This document shows positions 11,899-24,220 of a DNA stretch of 64,000 bases, piece by piece. Source of the DNA: Piper betle (Eukaryota; Streptophyta; Magnoliopsida; Piperales; Piperaceae); contig JAURVB010014401.1 in the NCBI GenBank assembly GCA_033002965.1, positions 62,001-126,000 of the forward strand, read 5' to 3'. The position numbers and the translations under genes were made by a program. The first letter of the stretch is position 1. Each line of letters starts with the position of its first letter. The notes beneath the pieces are model-generated. The model was given only the letters and a program-made list of their open reading frames with translations. It did not search any database and was not told the DNA's origin.

Positions 11899-12550
11899 AT
11901 TTGTGGCAAACGGTCATCCATTTCTTGGTTCCATTTAACTCTACAATATTTTAATATTTTCATTAAATATTAAAAATATATTTTGTTATAAATATTTTAG
12001 TAAATACCAATTAAAGTGTAAGAATTTTTAATAAAAAATTAAATTTTATACAAATTCTATACTAAAAAATCAAAATCGATCAAAATGATAGAAAAGATTA
12101 AATTGTATCAGATTTAAATTTGGTATACGATCTATTGGATACAAGTAGTATGATATAGTATTTAAAAATATTTGTAGAAGGACATAATTTTATGTGTTAT
12201 TCTCGTGGTAATTGGAAGTCTATATAGCTGGGTCAATTAAATAATAATAATATGTTCTGGGCAATTGATAAAAACTTTAAAAAATGCATGAAAGCAGACA
12301 ACTTTTTTCGCGTAGTTAGTTTTAAGTCTTTGCCGCTGTAACGTGCTTGATGATAACAATTGTTGATGACACGCATAAACGTTGCTCGTATTTAGTCTAC
12401 CTTTTTGCTGCCTTAGTTTATATATATGGAGGAAGAACATACATAAGGTTCTCTTCTTCAATATATGAAATAGGACATGGTATAGTACGTATAACTAAGA
12501 AGGCCAGCCTTCATCATCCATAGCAGCACAATAACACTCTCCCTACAAGC
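9701..12550. other. Intergenic, no gene recognised
   Basis: AT-rich DNA with a GC-richer purine-rich patch at 10530-10870 and a GAA-repeat tract near 11538. Short open frames are scattered and show no family signature. A trinucleotide microsatellite is listed separately. Nothing else supportable. Confidence 0.5.
11832..11897. repeat. Palindromic (AAT)n-(ATT)n microsatellite
   Basis: About nine AAT units run directly into about thirteen ATT units, so the tract is a self-complementary hairpin. The AT-only tract also gives artefactual Asn/Ile-repeat frames. Confidence 0.9.
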
Positions 12551-13211
12551 TCACTGGCAAAGTTGGTACTTCTCAAAGGATTTGATGAAGCCCAGTGCAG
12601 CATCTTTGGCCTTCTCTGGCGGTGGTGTTGCTGGCGACAGCGGCTCGAACTCTGCTTTCCACACCACGGTGCACTTCTCTAGCTCCTTTCCCGGCAATGG
12701 AGTGAAGGAGAAAGTGACTATGTATGGATCATACATATTCTTTAGCTCTCCTGCTATGACCCTGTATGTAACAGATTTACCAACCTCCACTCTCTCAATT
12801 ATCTCCGTACATTCCTTCACATAATTTCCCACACCTGCATTTTTTCCCCATGATTTTATGTTCCTTTTTCAGCCTAAGGTGTATAGTTGTAACAAATCAT
12901 AGAAGCATGCATGAAATAAACGGAGGCACACATACATGGTATAATAGATAATTAACACGTATATATGTGTGGCATACATAGTTGACGAACTATACAAGAT
13001 AATTTCAACATGGATACAAATTAAATAACGAAGAGACTACCAGGTCCAAGCTTTAGGAGCCTCAAGCTCCCAGGACTACCATCTCCATTAAGATACCGAG
13101 CACCAGCAAGCATGTTGGGGTTGATCTTGCTTATTATTTCATTATTTCTATACATCTCCCATGCTTTTCTCGCAGGGATGTTCACGACAACTTCCCCCTC
13201 ATACTCTTCAT
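12551..13211 (-). pseudogene. Major latex protein (MLP)-like, Bet v 1 fold, two exons, frameshift near start
   Basis: MLP/Bet v 1 family proteins are small cytosolic ligand-binding proteins of about 150 residues with one conserved intron. Exon 1 is 13041-13211 and exon 2 is 12551-12834, with GT/AG borders. Joined, they give GEVVVNIPARKAWEMYRN..., the loop region, GELKNMYDPYIVTFSFTPLP, VVWKAEFEP and the C-terminal helix EKAKDAALGFIKSFEKYQLCQ. The expected start MKSMRG at 13211 is one base out of frame with the rest: the G run at about 13195-13199 has five G where six are needed. With that base the protein would be 151 residues, the family norm. This may be a real frameshift or a homopolymer sequencing error. 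No alternative in-frame ATG lies upstream, because a TAG occurs first. Confidence 0.75.
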
Positions 13212-14141
13212 CTCTTACCTCTCTCTATCTCTCTCTCACTCCTCCCTAGCTCTCTTCCAGACAACAGACAAGTTTTATTCACGGAAGTGGTGATTTATAT
13301 AGAGGACCATTAAGGCAAACCATAATATAGATACAAACAAAAGCAGTAGGCAGATGAGTTTACTGTCTATAGACATCAAGAATATTTAGCCTACGCGAAG
13401 AACATTGGATAAAAAATCTTCATTGAGAATCCAACTTTTTAGGCTCCAGAAAAAAGTGGATTCTTGTTGCCATGTTTGAGTCAGTGGGAAGACAGACATT
13501 GACAGCAGACCTGCTGCACACCATAAAAAATGCTTAAACTATTTCAAGCATCTTTAACTAAATTAATTAACTTAATCATCTATATAACTTCAAAATCTAT
13601 CGAGAGTATCTGACATAGTTGAGACCACATAAGAATATGTGAAAAAGAATGAGATGCGCTTATGATTAACAAGTTGGCAACATCTGGAGATTGGCACTTG
13701 AAAAACTACATAATGATCACAAGTAAAGGAAAATGAATGACTTGTTCTATATCTCCTCATATCAGTGATCGGGAATAAAACTGCAGGTCATTAACCAGAC
13801 CTGCAAGTTTTGATTATAAAAATCTCATATTTGTTGTCCTGAAGATGGGGAATTCACATAACGTTCCCCAATGGCAATACACCAGCCCATTACTAAGCAG
13901 TTCATCCAATACTTCGATCATCCTTTGCCATTTACTAAGAAGTTACAAAAGTCCATTACATCTGTGCATCTCAACATTTACGACCGGCTAAACCACTGAG
14001 GTGTTTCACAAAAATTAGGTATGTGGTTGTGAGAATACTTGTAGCACAGACGTTGCTAGCTGAATTTGCTACCAAAGTTATCATGTACAATATTGACTGA
14101 GCAAAACTAGTTGCATGAATTAGCTTAGGTTACGAACAGGG
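13212..14141. other. Spacer between two reverse-strand genes
   Basis: AT-rich, non-coding. It holds the upstream region of the latex-protein gene, with a (CT/GA)-rich tract at 13218-13255 just upstream of its start, and the downstream region of the PSMD5-like gene. No other feature seen. Confidence 0.5.
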
Positions 14142-15029
14142 TCAAAATCTCATGGCAGGTATGACAACAGGTTGAGATTCCATGCATTCGTTTGCAAGAT
14201 GTGGACCCCTTGCAACTGCTTCCTCCAACTGACACAAGTATACCATTCAACACCAATAAGTCATTCAGTAAGACTAGGCAGGAAAAACTGGAGTATTTGA
14301 CAAGATATAAGGAAAAAACAAAATCGGACAGGTAGGTAGAAGGCTAAGAGGGTAGCCGTAACAAGCAACCTAATTCTCCCTGTCTTAACCAAAATGAGGA
14401 TAGACAAATAATTTAATGCTTTCCTTCATGTCTAAGATGTTTACAACAATGAATGCATCATGTGATAAACAGAAGAATGATAGAAAGAGCAAACACAAAA
14501 AAGAGAAAGGATTAGATATCCACCATCTCTTTTAAAAAGTTTTGGTAAAGAAAGGAGGGTTGGTAAGTCTCCCTTTACATGATTACCTTTCAGTAGATAA
14601 ACAGACATGTTTTCAATGTTATTATTTTCAAACAGAGGTTGCCATTGGTCAAAATAAGGCGTGTCTCATTCATTCATGATTTAGCAAGTATTTCACTTTC
14701 CTACACTTTTTCCAGGATTGAGAAGAATGTAAAATTTTGAACTAAACATGCATTTTTTTAATAGACGACAAAACACATAGACCATTTAATTAGTAATTAA
14801 TATGTATCATATGCAAAAAGAGAGCTCATTGTACCTTCTGAGCTACAGCAGACAAGGAATTTCCAGGGTGACTGTAAGAGCAGCATAAATTGCAATGCAA
14901 CAATTATGTTGAGCTTCCATAGCTAAGATTTAAAAACAAATGAACAAAAAACTCTTCAGGCAATCATGCATACCAAATAGAACAAAACTAACAAACACAA
15001 GTAGATGTATGACAACAGTTAACTTTATG

Positions 15030-15500
15030 CTCCGGAATTTGCTGGACAATTCTAAGTTTCTAGGCTGTTCAGACATTGTACACAACTAAGGACCAGCAGG
15101 GTTCTAGAAGTTTTCTCTTCTAGACTGTCTAGTTTCTAGAGAAGGACAGCTCTAGGCCAGCTTCCAAGAAGCTTCTGGACCAGCTTCTAGACTGTCCAAG
15201 GCCTGACTTTTCAGCTTCCAAAGTCAGCTATAAATGCTGAGTTTGGACTCCTCTTGGCAGGGGAACAACCAGGGAGAAACCAGCCCTTGCTAGCTCCACT
15301 TCCCCTCAATCCACAACATCTTCAAGCTATCAATATCCTATTTGCAATCTTTTAGATGTTTCAGCTTCAATAGACCTTGTACGCTTGTACTCTTGCTGAA
15401 AGTAAAGTTACATTCTTATTGCCTTTCTCCTATTATTTTGTTGTTAATGGCTAATATCTTTTATGACAATTGAGCTCTGGAATTAAATCCCTACACAACA
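15030..15500 (+). mobile_element. LTR-like insertion with TATA box and heat-shock-element cluster
   Basis: Inside the PSMD5-like gene is a GC-richer block of TTCTAGAA/CTTCCAAGAAG modules at 15050-15205, matching the alternating nTTCn/nGAAn heat-shock element. It is followed by TATAAA at 15229-15234, a leader with AACAACCAGGGAG, and a T-rich 3' part ending near CCCTACACA. That is the layout of a short copia-type LTR such as heat-responsive families. I could not find a clean 5-bp target duplication, so the ends are approximate and the class is an inference. Confidence 0.42.
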
Positions 15501-16108
15501 ATTATGATTCAAAAAATACGAGCAAAAAGAGATTTCAAACATGAGACACTTCAAAGATGTTCCAAAATTTTCCTACTTAGTGCATTAGACGGACTTTGCA
15601 TAAGAGCCAAAAATTTTGAAATTAATAGAAATTCAAAAACTTTTATGTTACCTACCGCCTCACGAATTTCAGAGTCTTGTCATAGCACAGAGAGGAACAA
15701 ACCCTGCCAAAGCAATTACAAGGGCACAACACTTAAACAGGCATAAACTTTGAAAAGCAAGCTAGCCCCTGATACTTTGTTTTTCAAACAATTAGGTGCC
15801 ATATGAAAAGGAAATGAAAATGATAGCTGATGGTGTCAGCTTGGGGCTAGTTATTGCTGCTACAAATATCAAGTGACGAAGACATTCTTCTGCATCACTA
15901 ACAAGCATTTTCTTCTCTTCTTGCCTCTTTTCACCAGCAATGTTTGCAAGAGCATGCAAAACCCCCTTCGCAGTAATAAGAAAGAATGAGAGAAAATAGT
16001 TTCCCAGTATAAATAAGTATAGACAGACCACAAGAAGCTCACATTTTTAATCATTTCCAGTTGAGAGAATTAAAAAACATGAAATGCTGTCTAAATTGGT
16101 AATGCACC

Positions 16109-16390
16109 CTGTTGAAGTAAATATTTAGTAGTTCCTTTCCTAATAGCTCGAGCTTTTGAAACAAATAGTTAGATTATTTAAAATTTACATGGTTTCAAAG
16201 CCAAATTTATGGGTTTCAATCCCGTCAATCCCGTTGGTGATATATGCCCGAAGAAATATTAATTTACCCCATGTTGTGTCCAATGAACTATTTGCCTTTT
16301 GTTTGTACACGTGTTGTTGGAACAAATATTTAGTGATTCATTTTCCTAACATCTCGAGCTTTTGTGATAAGTAGTTAGATCATCTAAAAT
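16109..16390 (+). mobile_element. SINE-like, tRNA-derived repeat with partial internal duplication
   Basis: GTAAATATTTAGTAGTTCC, then CTCGAGCTTTTG, CATGGTTTCAAAGCC and GGGTTTCAATCCC. The last resembles a degraded tRNA B box. The first module (AAATATTTAGTGATTCATTTTCCTAACA-type, CTCGAGCTTTTG) is repeated at 16322-16363. A diverged relative lies at 49505-49760. Assignment as a SINE rests on these motifs only. Confidence 0.4.
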
Positions 16391-19300
16391 AATGATATTA
16401 CATCACTGTGGCCCAACACTTATAGCCTATTTCATACTTGTAAAATAAGATTCATATAAGTGATATAATACTAACTACGCCAATGTTTATGCATTGCCAA
16501 TCATTGGCCTGGACAAAGGAGGGTTGGCATTAGGAAGGGTATATGGCTATCATAAACACTGATATTTGTACTCACATAGATTCTAGTTTAGGATCCATGC
16601 CCCCAACCCCCTTTTGGTATATGAAAGACAGGAGAAGTTACACCATAAAATAACTCCCTATTAGAGCCCTAAATCGGCAATGCAACTCAGCACTGCCAAA
16701 CTACGTGACAATGCAATTCATGACAAAATTTAGCACTAAGAAAAAACTCAGCATAATCACATAAAAGACAAAAAAGACAGCTTTTATAGAAGACACATTA
16801 AAAAACCTTATTTCACAAACAACTGACAGAAAGTATTATTTATTTTTTTCAACTGAATTATCAAAAGCAAAGAGAACATAGAATTTGAATCATTACACTG
16901 TAAGAAAATGAACTGAGACTAGGCAACAGCAGCAAAAACACCAATGAACTAACAAGTTGGCTTCACATGAAAGATGGCTCACCAGCTGTCTACCTCTCCC
17001 CAGTTGCTCAAATCCAGCCATTACAACATGGCTTGCTGGAGGACTCTGGCCTGAAAGCAGTAGAGCTGCTCCAAGGTTTGCTGATCAGACAAAAAATGTC
17101 TGTCATTAAGAAATATGGATGTCAAAATAATGTCAAACGTCACCAAAACTTCCTCATCTTAGGCTGTGATAAGCTTCATAATTCGATGAGCTCATATTTC
17201 ATACCTGATTAAGTTAGATGTAGGGAAAGTTGACAGATAAATAAAGCAAATAGTGCAAAATCATCAGTATTGGCAATTTTAAGATCTAGAGACGAGGCAG
17301 TAGGTAAGAATCCTAGTGGGACCCAAGACTTCCATCCTGGAAAAGGCAATCTTACAGAGCCGCCCCGACAGATAGAAATCTCAAGCTTTTTGGGGAATAA
17401 TAAAGGTTAAAAGGTTCCTTCTTGTAGTTGGCAGCCTTTCAGGTCTCAGCAAGATCTTATCAAGACATCGCAAAAAGGATTGACTTCTGATTCCTTCAAC
17501 TACCAGGAAACTGAATAGAAATAAAGAGTTATTTACCTGTCAACTGTCTAGGACATTCAATACATGACAAAAAAAACTGCGCTCAACTTTCTATTTATTT
17601 GATTCCATTCAAATACCAAAGATATCATTGGAAACACACATATAACAAAGATTTCACTAGGTCAATGGTGTACTTACATGGACCAATCTGACCAAGAGCC
17701 TCCAATGCACTCTTGTTCTCATCAGTATCTTCATTTTTTACCAATTTCAATCTTTCATCGATAGCTGAAACAACCAATTTGATGCCTGAAATATATAAAA
17801 CAACAAGTTTCAGTCATGCAATTAGCTTAGCATTGTTGTTTTCATATGTCTTTCATTGATTAATACTTGTCAATAAAACCTGAGTCTAAATTTCTTTTTC
17901 CAGGCTAGTTTTCAGGTACAACTCACTGGTAGGAGTTTTTACCGTAATGTTGTCTTCTACCAGGCCCATCAGTTCAGTAAGAAAGCAACACTAGCTAGTT
18001 CTAAGCATCATCAAAATGTTGAAAAATCAAAGATATCAACAATTCTCGACCAATAGTTTATGTTGTCAATTTTTTTGATCTAACTGTATAACTAGGAGAT
18101 CAAAATCGGCCACATAAATTGGCATATACACACATTTAGAAAGGTAAATTACCTGACATGTCAATGACCCCAAAAATTTCTTCTTCTGAAAGAAGTCTCG
18201 CGCTGATCATTATGGCCCTCATCCGAAGCGAAGAATCTGCTAATGAATTCCTGCAGCAAAGAAAAGTGACAGAAACATAACAACAATGATAAGATCTATG
18301 GAAAACAGATAAAGCACTCTTACGCACTTACACCAAAAAATTACCTGATCATTGAAGCCAGAAGCTGAAGTAACCTGGTCGTCAAGAGAAACTTTGTAGC
18401 ATTGGTAGAATCTGCAAGCTTCACAAATTAAAGTGTCCAACTAAATTGGAGAAAACAAAATATGAACATAATTTATATCTTTTTTACCATTTTCTCAGTG
18501 ACCAAATGAGCATATACAGTTTCACATACCCTGTAAGTTATAACATACAGAACCGTATGCTTCAAAAGGTATAAAGTTGATAAGGAACAGTAATGAATGA
18601 CTTCAGAAGCAAAAATAAATATGAAAGATTCCACAATCTCCAAACATGTTTTATTGCTGTATATGGGTATACGCTGCCATCAATTATCATCACTAATCTT
18701 ATTCCCAACCTATTTTTTACAAGGTTAGAAATTCTAGACATACCACCTTAGATATGATGGAACTTGGATCCAGTGCATCAACTGGGACATGGACTCTCAC
18801 AGTGTTTGGAACTTGGTAACTCTTAACTTTAATGGAGCTCAGTTCAATTTTATAATATATGCATAAAATCTGTAGTTTCTACATAAGACAATATGACATA
18901 GAGAACATAGTCAGTTGAATAATTGAAAAATTATTTATCTACCTTACAACAGTACTAAATAAGCACACTGAATCATATCAGTGTAAAGGTGCCATGAAGA
19001 AACAGCTTAATGAACTATTCAATGAATTTAACAAGAGAACTAAAAAGTCCATTTCAGCCAACTTATAACCTTTGCCCAAAAAGAAATTCGAAAACTAAGG
19101 CAGTCCCTCTTCTTCTCCCCCATTCTATCCCTTCACTTGCATATTCAAGTTTATTTCAGTATTCCCGCTGCTTCTTGCAATAGCCACAAAAAAATTTTGC
19201 TTGCATAAAATAAACATAAAAAAAGACACTAAAAAACGTAAATGTGGACGGATGGTTGAATCATGTATTTATCACATGCAGCTAGCTTTCACAATATAGC

Positions 19301-22054
19301 ACTATTTACTGAACTGAGTCAAAGTGAGAGAAATTCAGATTCGTACTATTACCTCATACAATAGTTCAAGAGCACTTAGAGCCATAAGCATATCATCTGG
19401 CTTATTCACCTATGCTTTGAACAATATAAGAAGATTGGAGCTGTAGATAGTTGATGCCAACAAACTTGAAGCAGAGAACAATTTTGTACTAAGAGCCAGC
19501 ACCCTAATTCTAGCCTGAGACATCCAAAAAAATTACCAGAACATAGCTAAGCAGTAAATAGGATCAGAGGAGTGCATATTAATAGATAAGTTTCTTTGTA
19601 TGTCCTTTGCATTCTCTGCAATGAAAAATGGCGCTGATCTAAACATAATGAATCCAGTGTCATATATTTCTATTAATCATAGCATTCCTTATCCATTCAG
19701 TTCTAAAGAACAAGTACTGCAACAAATTATGCCAATATGTTTATTATAGCATTTTTTTAAACTTTTGCAGCACCAACAAATTATGCCTGATCTAAAGAAC
19801 ATCTCAATCAGCTGAAGAGGGCAGCACCAACATTGCAGTATTAAATTCAATGAGTTTAAGTAACAATACCGTTGAGGAGCATCGTGCTGCAACATTTTTC
19901 AGATGCATATTGTCATCCCCATCATCCGGAAAAACAATGACCTGAAAAAATACAATCACAGAAACATGATGTCCACACCTTTCTGGGCAAGACAACACAG
20001 AAGAAAAATGCAAGGAAAAAGGGCATTCTTACGATTCCAATTGGATTTCCAGCCAGATCAACTATGGCATTCATGGCAGCTGTAGCAAGTCGTTTGTCTC
20101 TGATTGTAAAATGTAGACAAGTAATTTTTGTAAGCTAAAATTCAAAATAAGATTGCATGTAGTTCTTGAATTGCAGAAGGTGTATTGAAAACTTTTCACA
20201 GAAATAAAGTTTTGGATAGAATATCACTTAAATTAAAGGATGGAATCTGGGACTCTCAAGATTTGTGAGCCCTAAAACTAGCACATTTGTTCATGTACTG
20301 AAGCAGCTCCCAATCTAAAGTTTTATTTCTTATGACAAGAAAAGTGTATCAATGTTGAACGAGACATATACCAATCTGAAAATAACAATTGCCCTATTAT
20401 GTGGTGATAAATGATCCTAACTAACACATATCTTTACACCACAACGAGCAACCTCTGGGATACTTTCAGAAAAAGTAATGAACAAGTGCAGAAGGTAGGC
20501 CCACATAAATAAATAAAATTAGGAAAACTGTAAATATTACTTATTACGCACCCATCAATCAAGCAGTTAACTAGAAGGGGATATATCTCATATTCAAGAG
20601 TAAGTAGTGAAGCAGCCACAATGTCTATGCTAACATTTGTCAATAAGCAAGAAACCTGCACAGATGACAACAAACATGAAGGTAATACATTATTTTTCTA
20701 GCTATAAGAGTCTTTACATAAATGTGTTCTTTGGGAAAAATTGTAATGCCTCCATAGTTCAAATGACAAAAATTCATAACATAATGCCAAATAGTATATT
20801 TACCATCTACTGGACCAGTAAAAGTATGATGAGCAAAACAATTACATAAAATATTCTGCATAAAGTACTAACAGTCTTACAAGCCAAGCATCTGATCAGT
20901 TCAGATTCTGCAAGGAGACCTACCCGCACAAAAGGCTGCAAACAAGAGAAAGAGGCATATCTTTTAGCAAAATAGACGATTTCTCAGCATATCCCATCTT
21001 TGAACTGGCCATTTGAAACTTCACCATGAGTGATGACCCAATACTATCTAATCAAATACAACAAAAAAGACCAAAACAAAATCTTCACCATTTAATGTGG
21101 AACGAGGGAGGACCCATATTTGGTCATGAAGATCCTCTCCAGGCAACTAACAAGAGCGGTTTCCAACCCGGGAACAGCGGCTCCATTTGTCAAAGCACTG
21201 CCACCAAAAGGCAACTATGGTAAAACCCTGCCTCCGAAAACCAAGTCAAAGTAAAATCAAACAGCTTTCAACCTTGAACCAGTCAAACCAATCGTAAATT
21301 TTAGACGGCTAAACCATTTTGCCCATAAGTTCAAACCGACAGAAAAAGACACCAAAAAAGCATTCACTTCCGACACTCCCCCGCACAAGCAAGTGACACA
21401 TGGTGCAAACGTCCATTAAGCAGATAAAAAAATGGGTGCCAAATTACCATTTCTCCTCTGGGCATATATACCTACAAGGCATTACTCAGAATGCCACCTG
21501 CGTGAATTCAATATCACGTAAATTTAGATGGTTTAACCACTTGTCCTAAAACTCAAAACTCAACCTTGATAATAAACAGAAATAATACACATTTGCTTCT
21601 AACACCAGCCATCCAGCACCCATAAAAATTTGCCGAAAACAAGAACCTCAAACCCATAAGAAATCAAACCAAATAAAAAAAATTACTTCTAACACCAATC
21701 AAAGATTATAGACTAAAAAAAAACTGATATTTCGACTGGGCAGGATGATGATAACACCTGAAAATAGCCGGGAGGGGGAAACGCCCAAGGAACTCCTCCA
21801 CCAACGCATCCGTTTGAGCACCTGGAATCACACTATGATCCAATCGAATCACCAAAAAAATAAATAATAAATAAACCGCATGCAGTGAGTCGGTCGGACT
21901 CCATTTTGCAGTCTCTAGAACGCCCAGAAGGGGGAAAAAACGAAAAAGGAGGGGCCATCATGGATCGACCGGGGGTGCGCGTACCAGGATATCCGGCGAA
22001 ATCGGTGACGGCGGCGAAGAGAAGGTCGGCGTCGACCGCCGGCGGGTCACCCAT

Positions 22055-23633
22055 CGGCGTGTTGGGAGGAAGAAGCGGGTCCAGTCCGTTAGGTGCACGC
22101 CGAATAGAATTAAAAGGGCCTAGTCCGGGCCCACTATTTCTTTCATCTGGGACCCATCAGCCGGGTGGTCAAAACTTTTTGTATCCGCCCCAGCAAAACA
22201 CACAAGTTGCCACACTCACAACACAAGGCCTCTAATTTATGATTCATAAACTTTATTGGTTAATACATATAAATCAAAATTGGTTGATTTCCACTAAAAA
22301 TAATTGTTCTTGTATCGCAATTTTCAATTTTTGATGCGAATCGACAGCTAGATCGGGTTAATAAAATAACTATTTTTCAAAAAATATATTGATGGATGCC
22401 CCGTTATGATATCTTACTTTAAAACCCCACAACAGGTTTGCAGTTCATTGTCGCAATTGTAAGTTGCAACTAAATAATTAAATCATTAAAATGCCGTTTC
22501 CTATGTAATAACTTACTTTTCACCGGCAAACTTTTTGTAGGCCGGCTTTGTGCTTTCTCGGTTCAAACTCAAATCATATTATGGGCGAAGTATTTTTGGT
22601 CGAGCCAAATCTAAGATAGGCTAGCAATGAGCTCCGCCTTGTTGGACCAATATTTTGACACTCATCGAATATGAGATATTCTGGGCAGACAAATCCAGGT
22701 TGGTTACTAATTATCGATTTATTTGATGTGTCACTTGATGTTTATAATTACTTACCTCGTTTAAGCATGACTTATATATGGACTAACTAACTTGAGTTAA
22801 TGATTTTATATGACACAGCAGTCCCTGCGTGTGAAATATTGCATTGTTAACCGATCATGATGGTACTACAATATTGCATTACGCCGTTTCATTTTGATTT
22901 TCTTCTTCTCTAAGTAATTCAATTCAATCCTTCCGGTGTTGGCTGTTGTGTGAAGGGAAGCAGGTGCAGGATCAAAGTAACAGCAATTGGATCGACGATT
23001 GTATTGTATGACAGTTTATGCACTTAATGGCTAACGGTGATGATGAACAGTTACTAACTATATGTCAAAATGCATATTTAAACACAAGTCCGCGTTGACC
23101 GCAGCCTGGGGGCCAGGCATTGTGGGCTCTGGAAAAGATTTCCATAGGCTCGGGCGCTCAAAGCTGGAGCCCAGGCGTTGGGTCTTCTTCCTCCCCTCTT
23201 TTTTACTTATTCATGGGAGGGATAAACCCAACAGAGACGACAAAGAGCAAACTCGGAGAGACCATGCAGACGGCCGAGGAAGATGGTAGCCGGCTAAGAG
23301 AAGAGCAGGGGACGACGCTGACTGAGAATGAGAATGGGAGTGGACAGGCTCACTTTGACGAGGAACTGTAGATGGTTGGTCAGTCATTTGGTTTAGGATT
23401 GTAGGAAAGAGTTGGGTTTTTTTTTTGTTTTTTGAACAAAAAATATTTTTGAATGCAAGCAACCTTCAGAGTTAACTTTTCTTCGATTCCTGATTGGAGA
23501 GCCTCATTGCACACTCTTATGCAACAGTTTTGTTCAAAAAAATGTTTTTACAGCATTCAATCAAAAAATTATCAATAAAGTAAGGAGTTTTTTCATTGAA
23601 AGCTTGCACTAGAGGTTGGCAATCCATCAGAAC
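22055..23633. other. Intergenic, promoter side of the PSMD5-like gene
   Basis: AT-rich non-coding DNA. A GC-richer patch at 23080-23340 gives short overlapping frames on both strands without family signature. No gene or terminal repeats recognised. Confidence 0.45.
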
Positions 23634-24148
23634 TAGGGTTGACACCGGGTCGGGTTCAGTCCGAGTTTTATAAGATCGGACCCAACCCAATATCAAAGAT
23701 CATGCCTAAACCCGAATTTGTATATAAATATTTTTCTTTGATTTAGACATAAACCCGACTTAGACCCGGTTAAAAAAGCCCAAATCCGAATCGAATCTGA
23801 ACCAATAATAAATATATTATATACATTTACGTAAAAACACACAAAATTTATATATGTTATGATATTTTTTTTATGTATAATAAAATATAATATATTCTAG
23901 AAGATATTTTATATATACTAAAACATATAAAGAAAAATAAAATTTAATAAAAAACTAACGTATTTTTTGGTTTAAGTCTTTATAGGGTGAGGTCTTTTAA
24001 AATCCAAACTTGGACTCAATATGAAACTGAGTACTAATAAAAACATGAATCTTAAAGACTTGAATCCAATATAGTCTAATCTGAACTCAATATTTTTTGG
24101 GTCGGGTCAAATCAGGGACCCAATGAACCCGGACCATTGACAACTCTA
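23634..24148. mobile_element. hAT-type MITE (515 bp)
   Basis: It starts TAGGGTTGACACCGGG and ends CCATTGACAACTCTA. Flanking 8-bp repeats differ at one base: ATCAGAAC (23626-23633) and GTCAGAAC (24149-24156). Inside are repeated ACCCG/CGGGT motifs (GGGTCGGGTTC) typical of this MITE type and no coding sequence. Confidence 0.7.
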
Positions 24149-24220
24149 GTCAGAACAGAAAGCTGGTGTCGTGGCCTATATGTATGTTAAGAGTTATTAA
24201 AGACCCACGCCCTCTGCAAG

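Larger units (their letters stand above)
14142..22054 (-). pseudogene. PSMD5-like (26S proteasome assembly chaperone S5b) ARM-repeat gene, decayed
   Basis: PSMD5/S5b proteins are ARM/HEAT-repeat chaperones of the proteasome base. Visible exons (reverse strand): 21985-22054 (MGDPPAVDADLLFAAVTDF), 21758-21821 (QTDALVEEFLGRFPLPAIF), about 20866-20935, 20552-20655, 20033-20099, 19870-19941 (FPDDGDDNMHLKNVAARCSS), 19353-19514, 18345-18418, 18153-18250, 17678-17785, 16983-17080, about 15800-15965 (LHALANIAGE), 15656-15690, 14835-14871 and 14142-14228 (EEAVARGPHLANE... stop). Most borders have GT/AG and matching phase. Lesions: an in-frame TAG in exon 19353-19514 after LLILFKA; a TGA before QDSEIREA at about 15684; no donor after the 15800-15965 exon; and two expected exons not found, one after exon 2 and one carrying the conserved RMITGLVARPWCL-type segment. 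Identity is from memory of the plant family. The gene appears non-functional. Confidence 0.75.
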
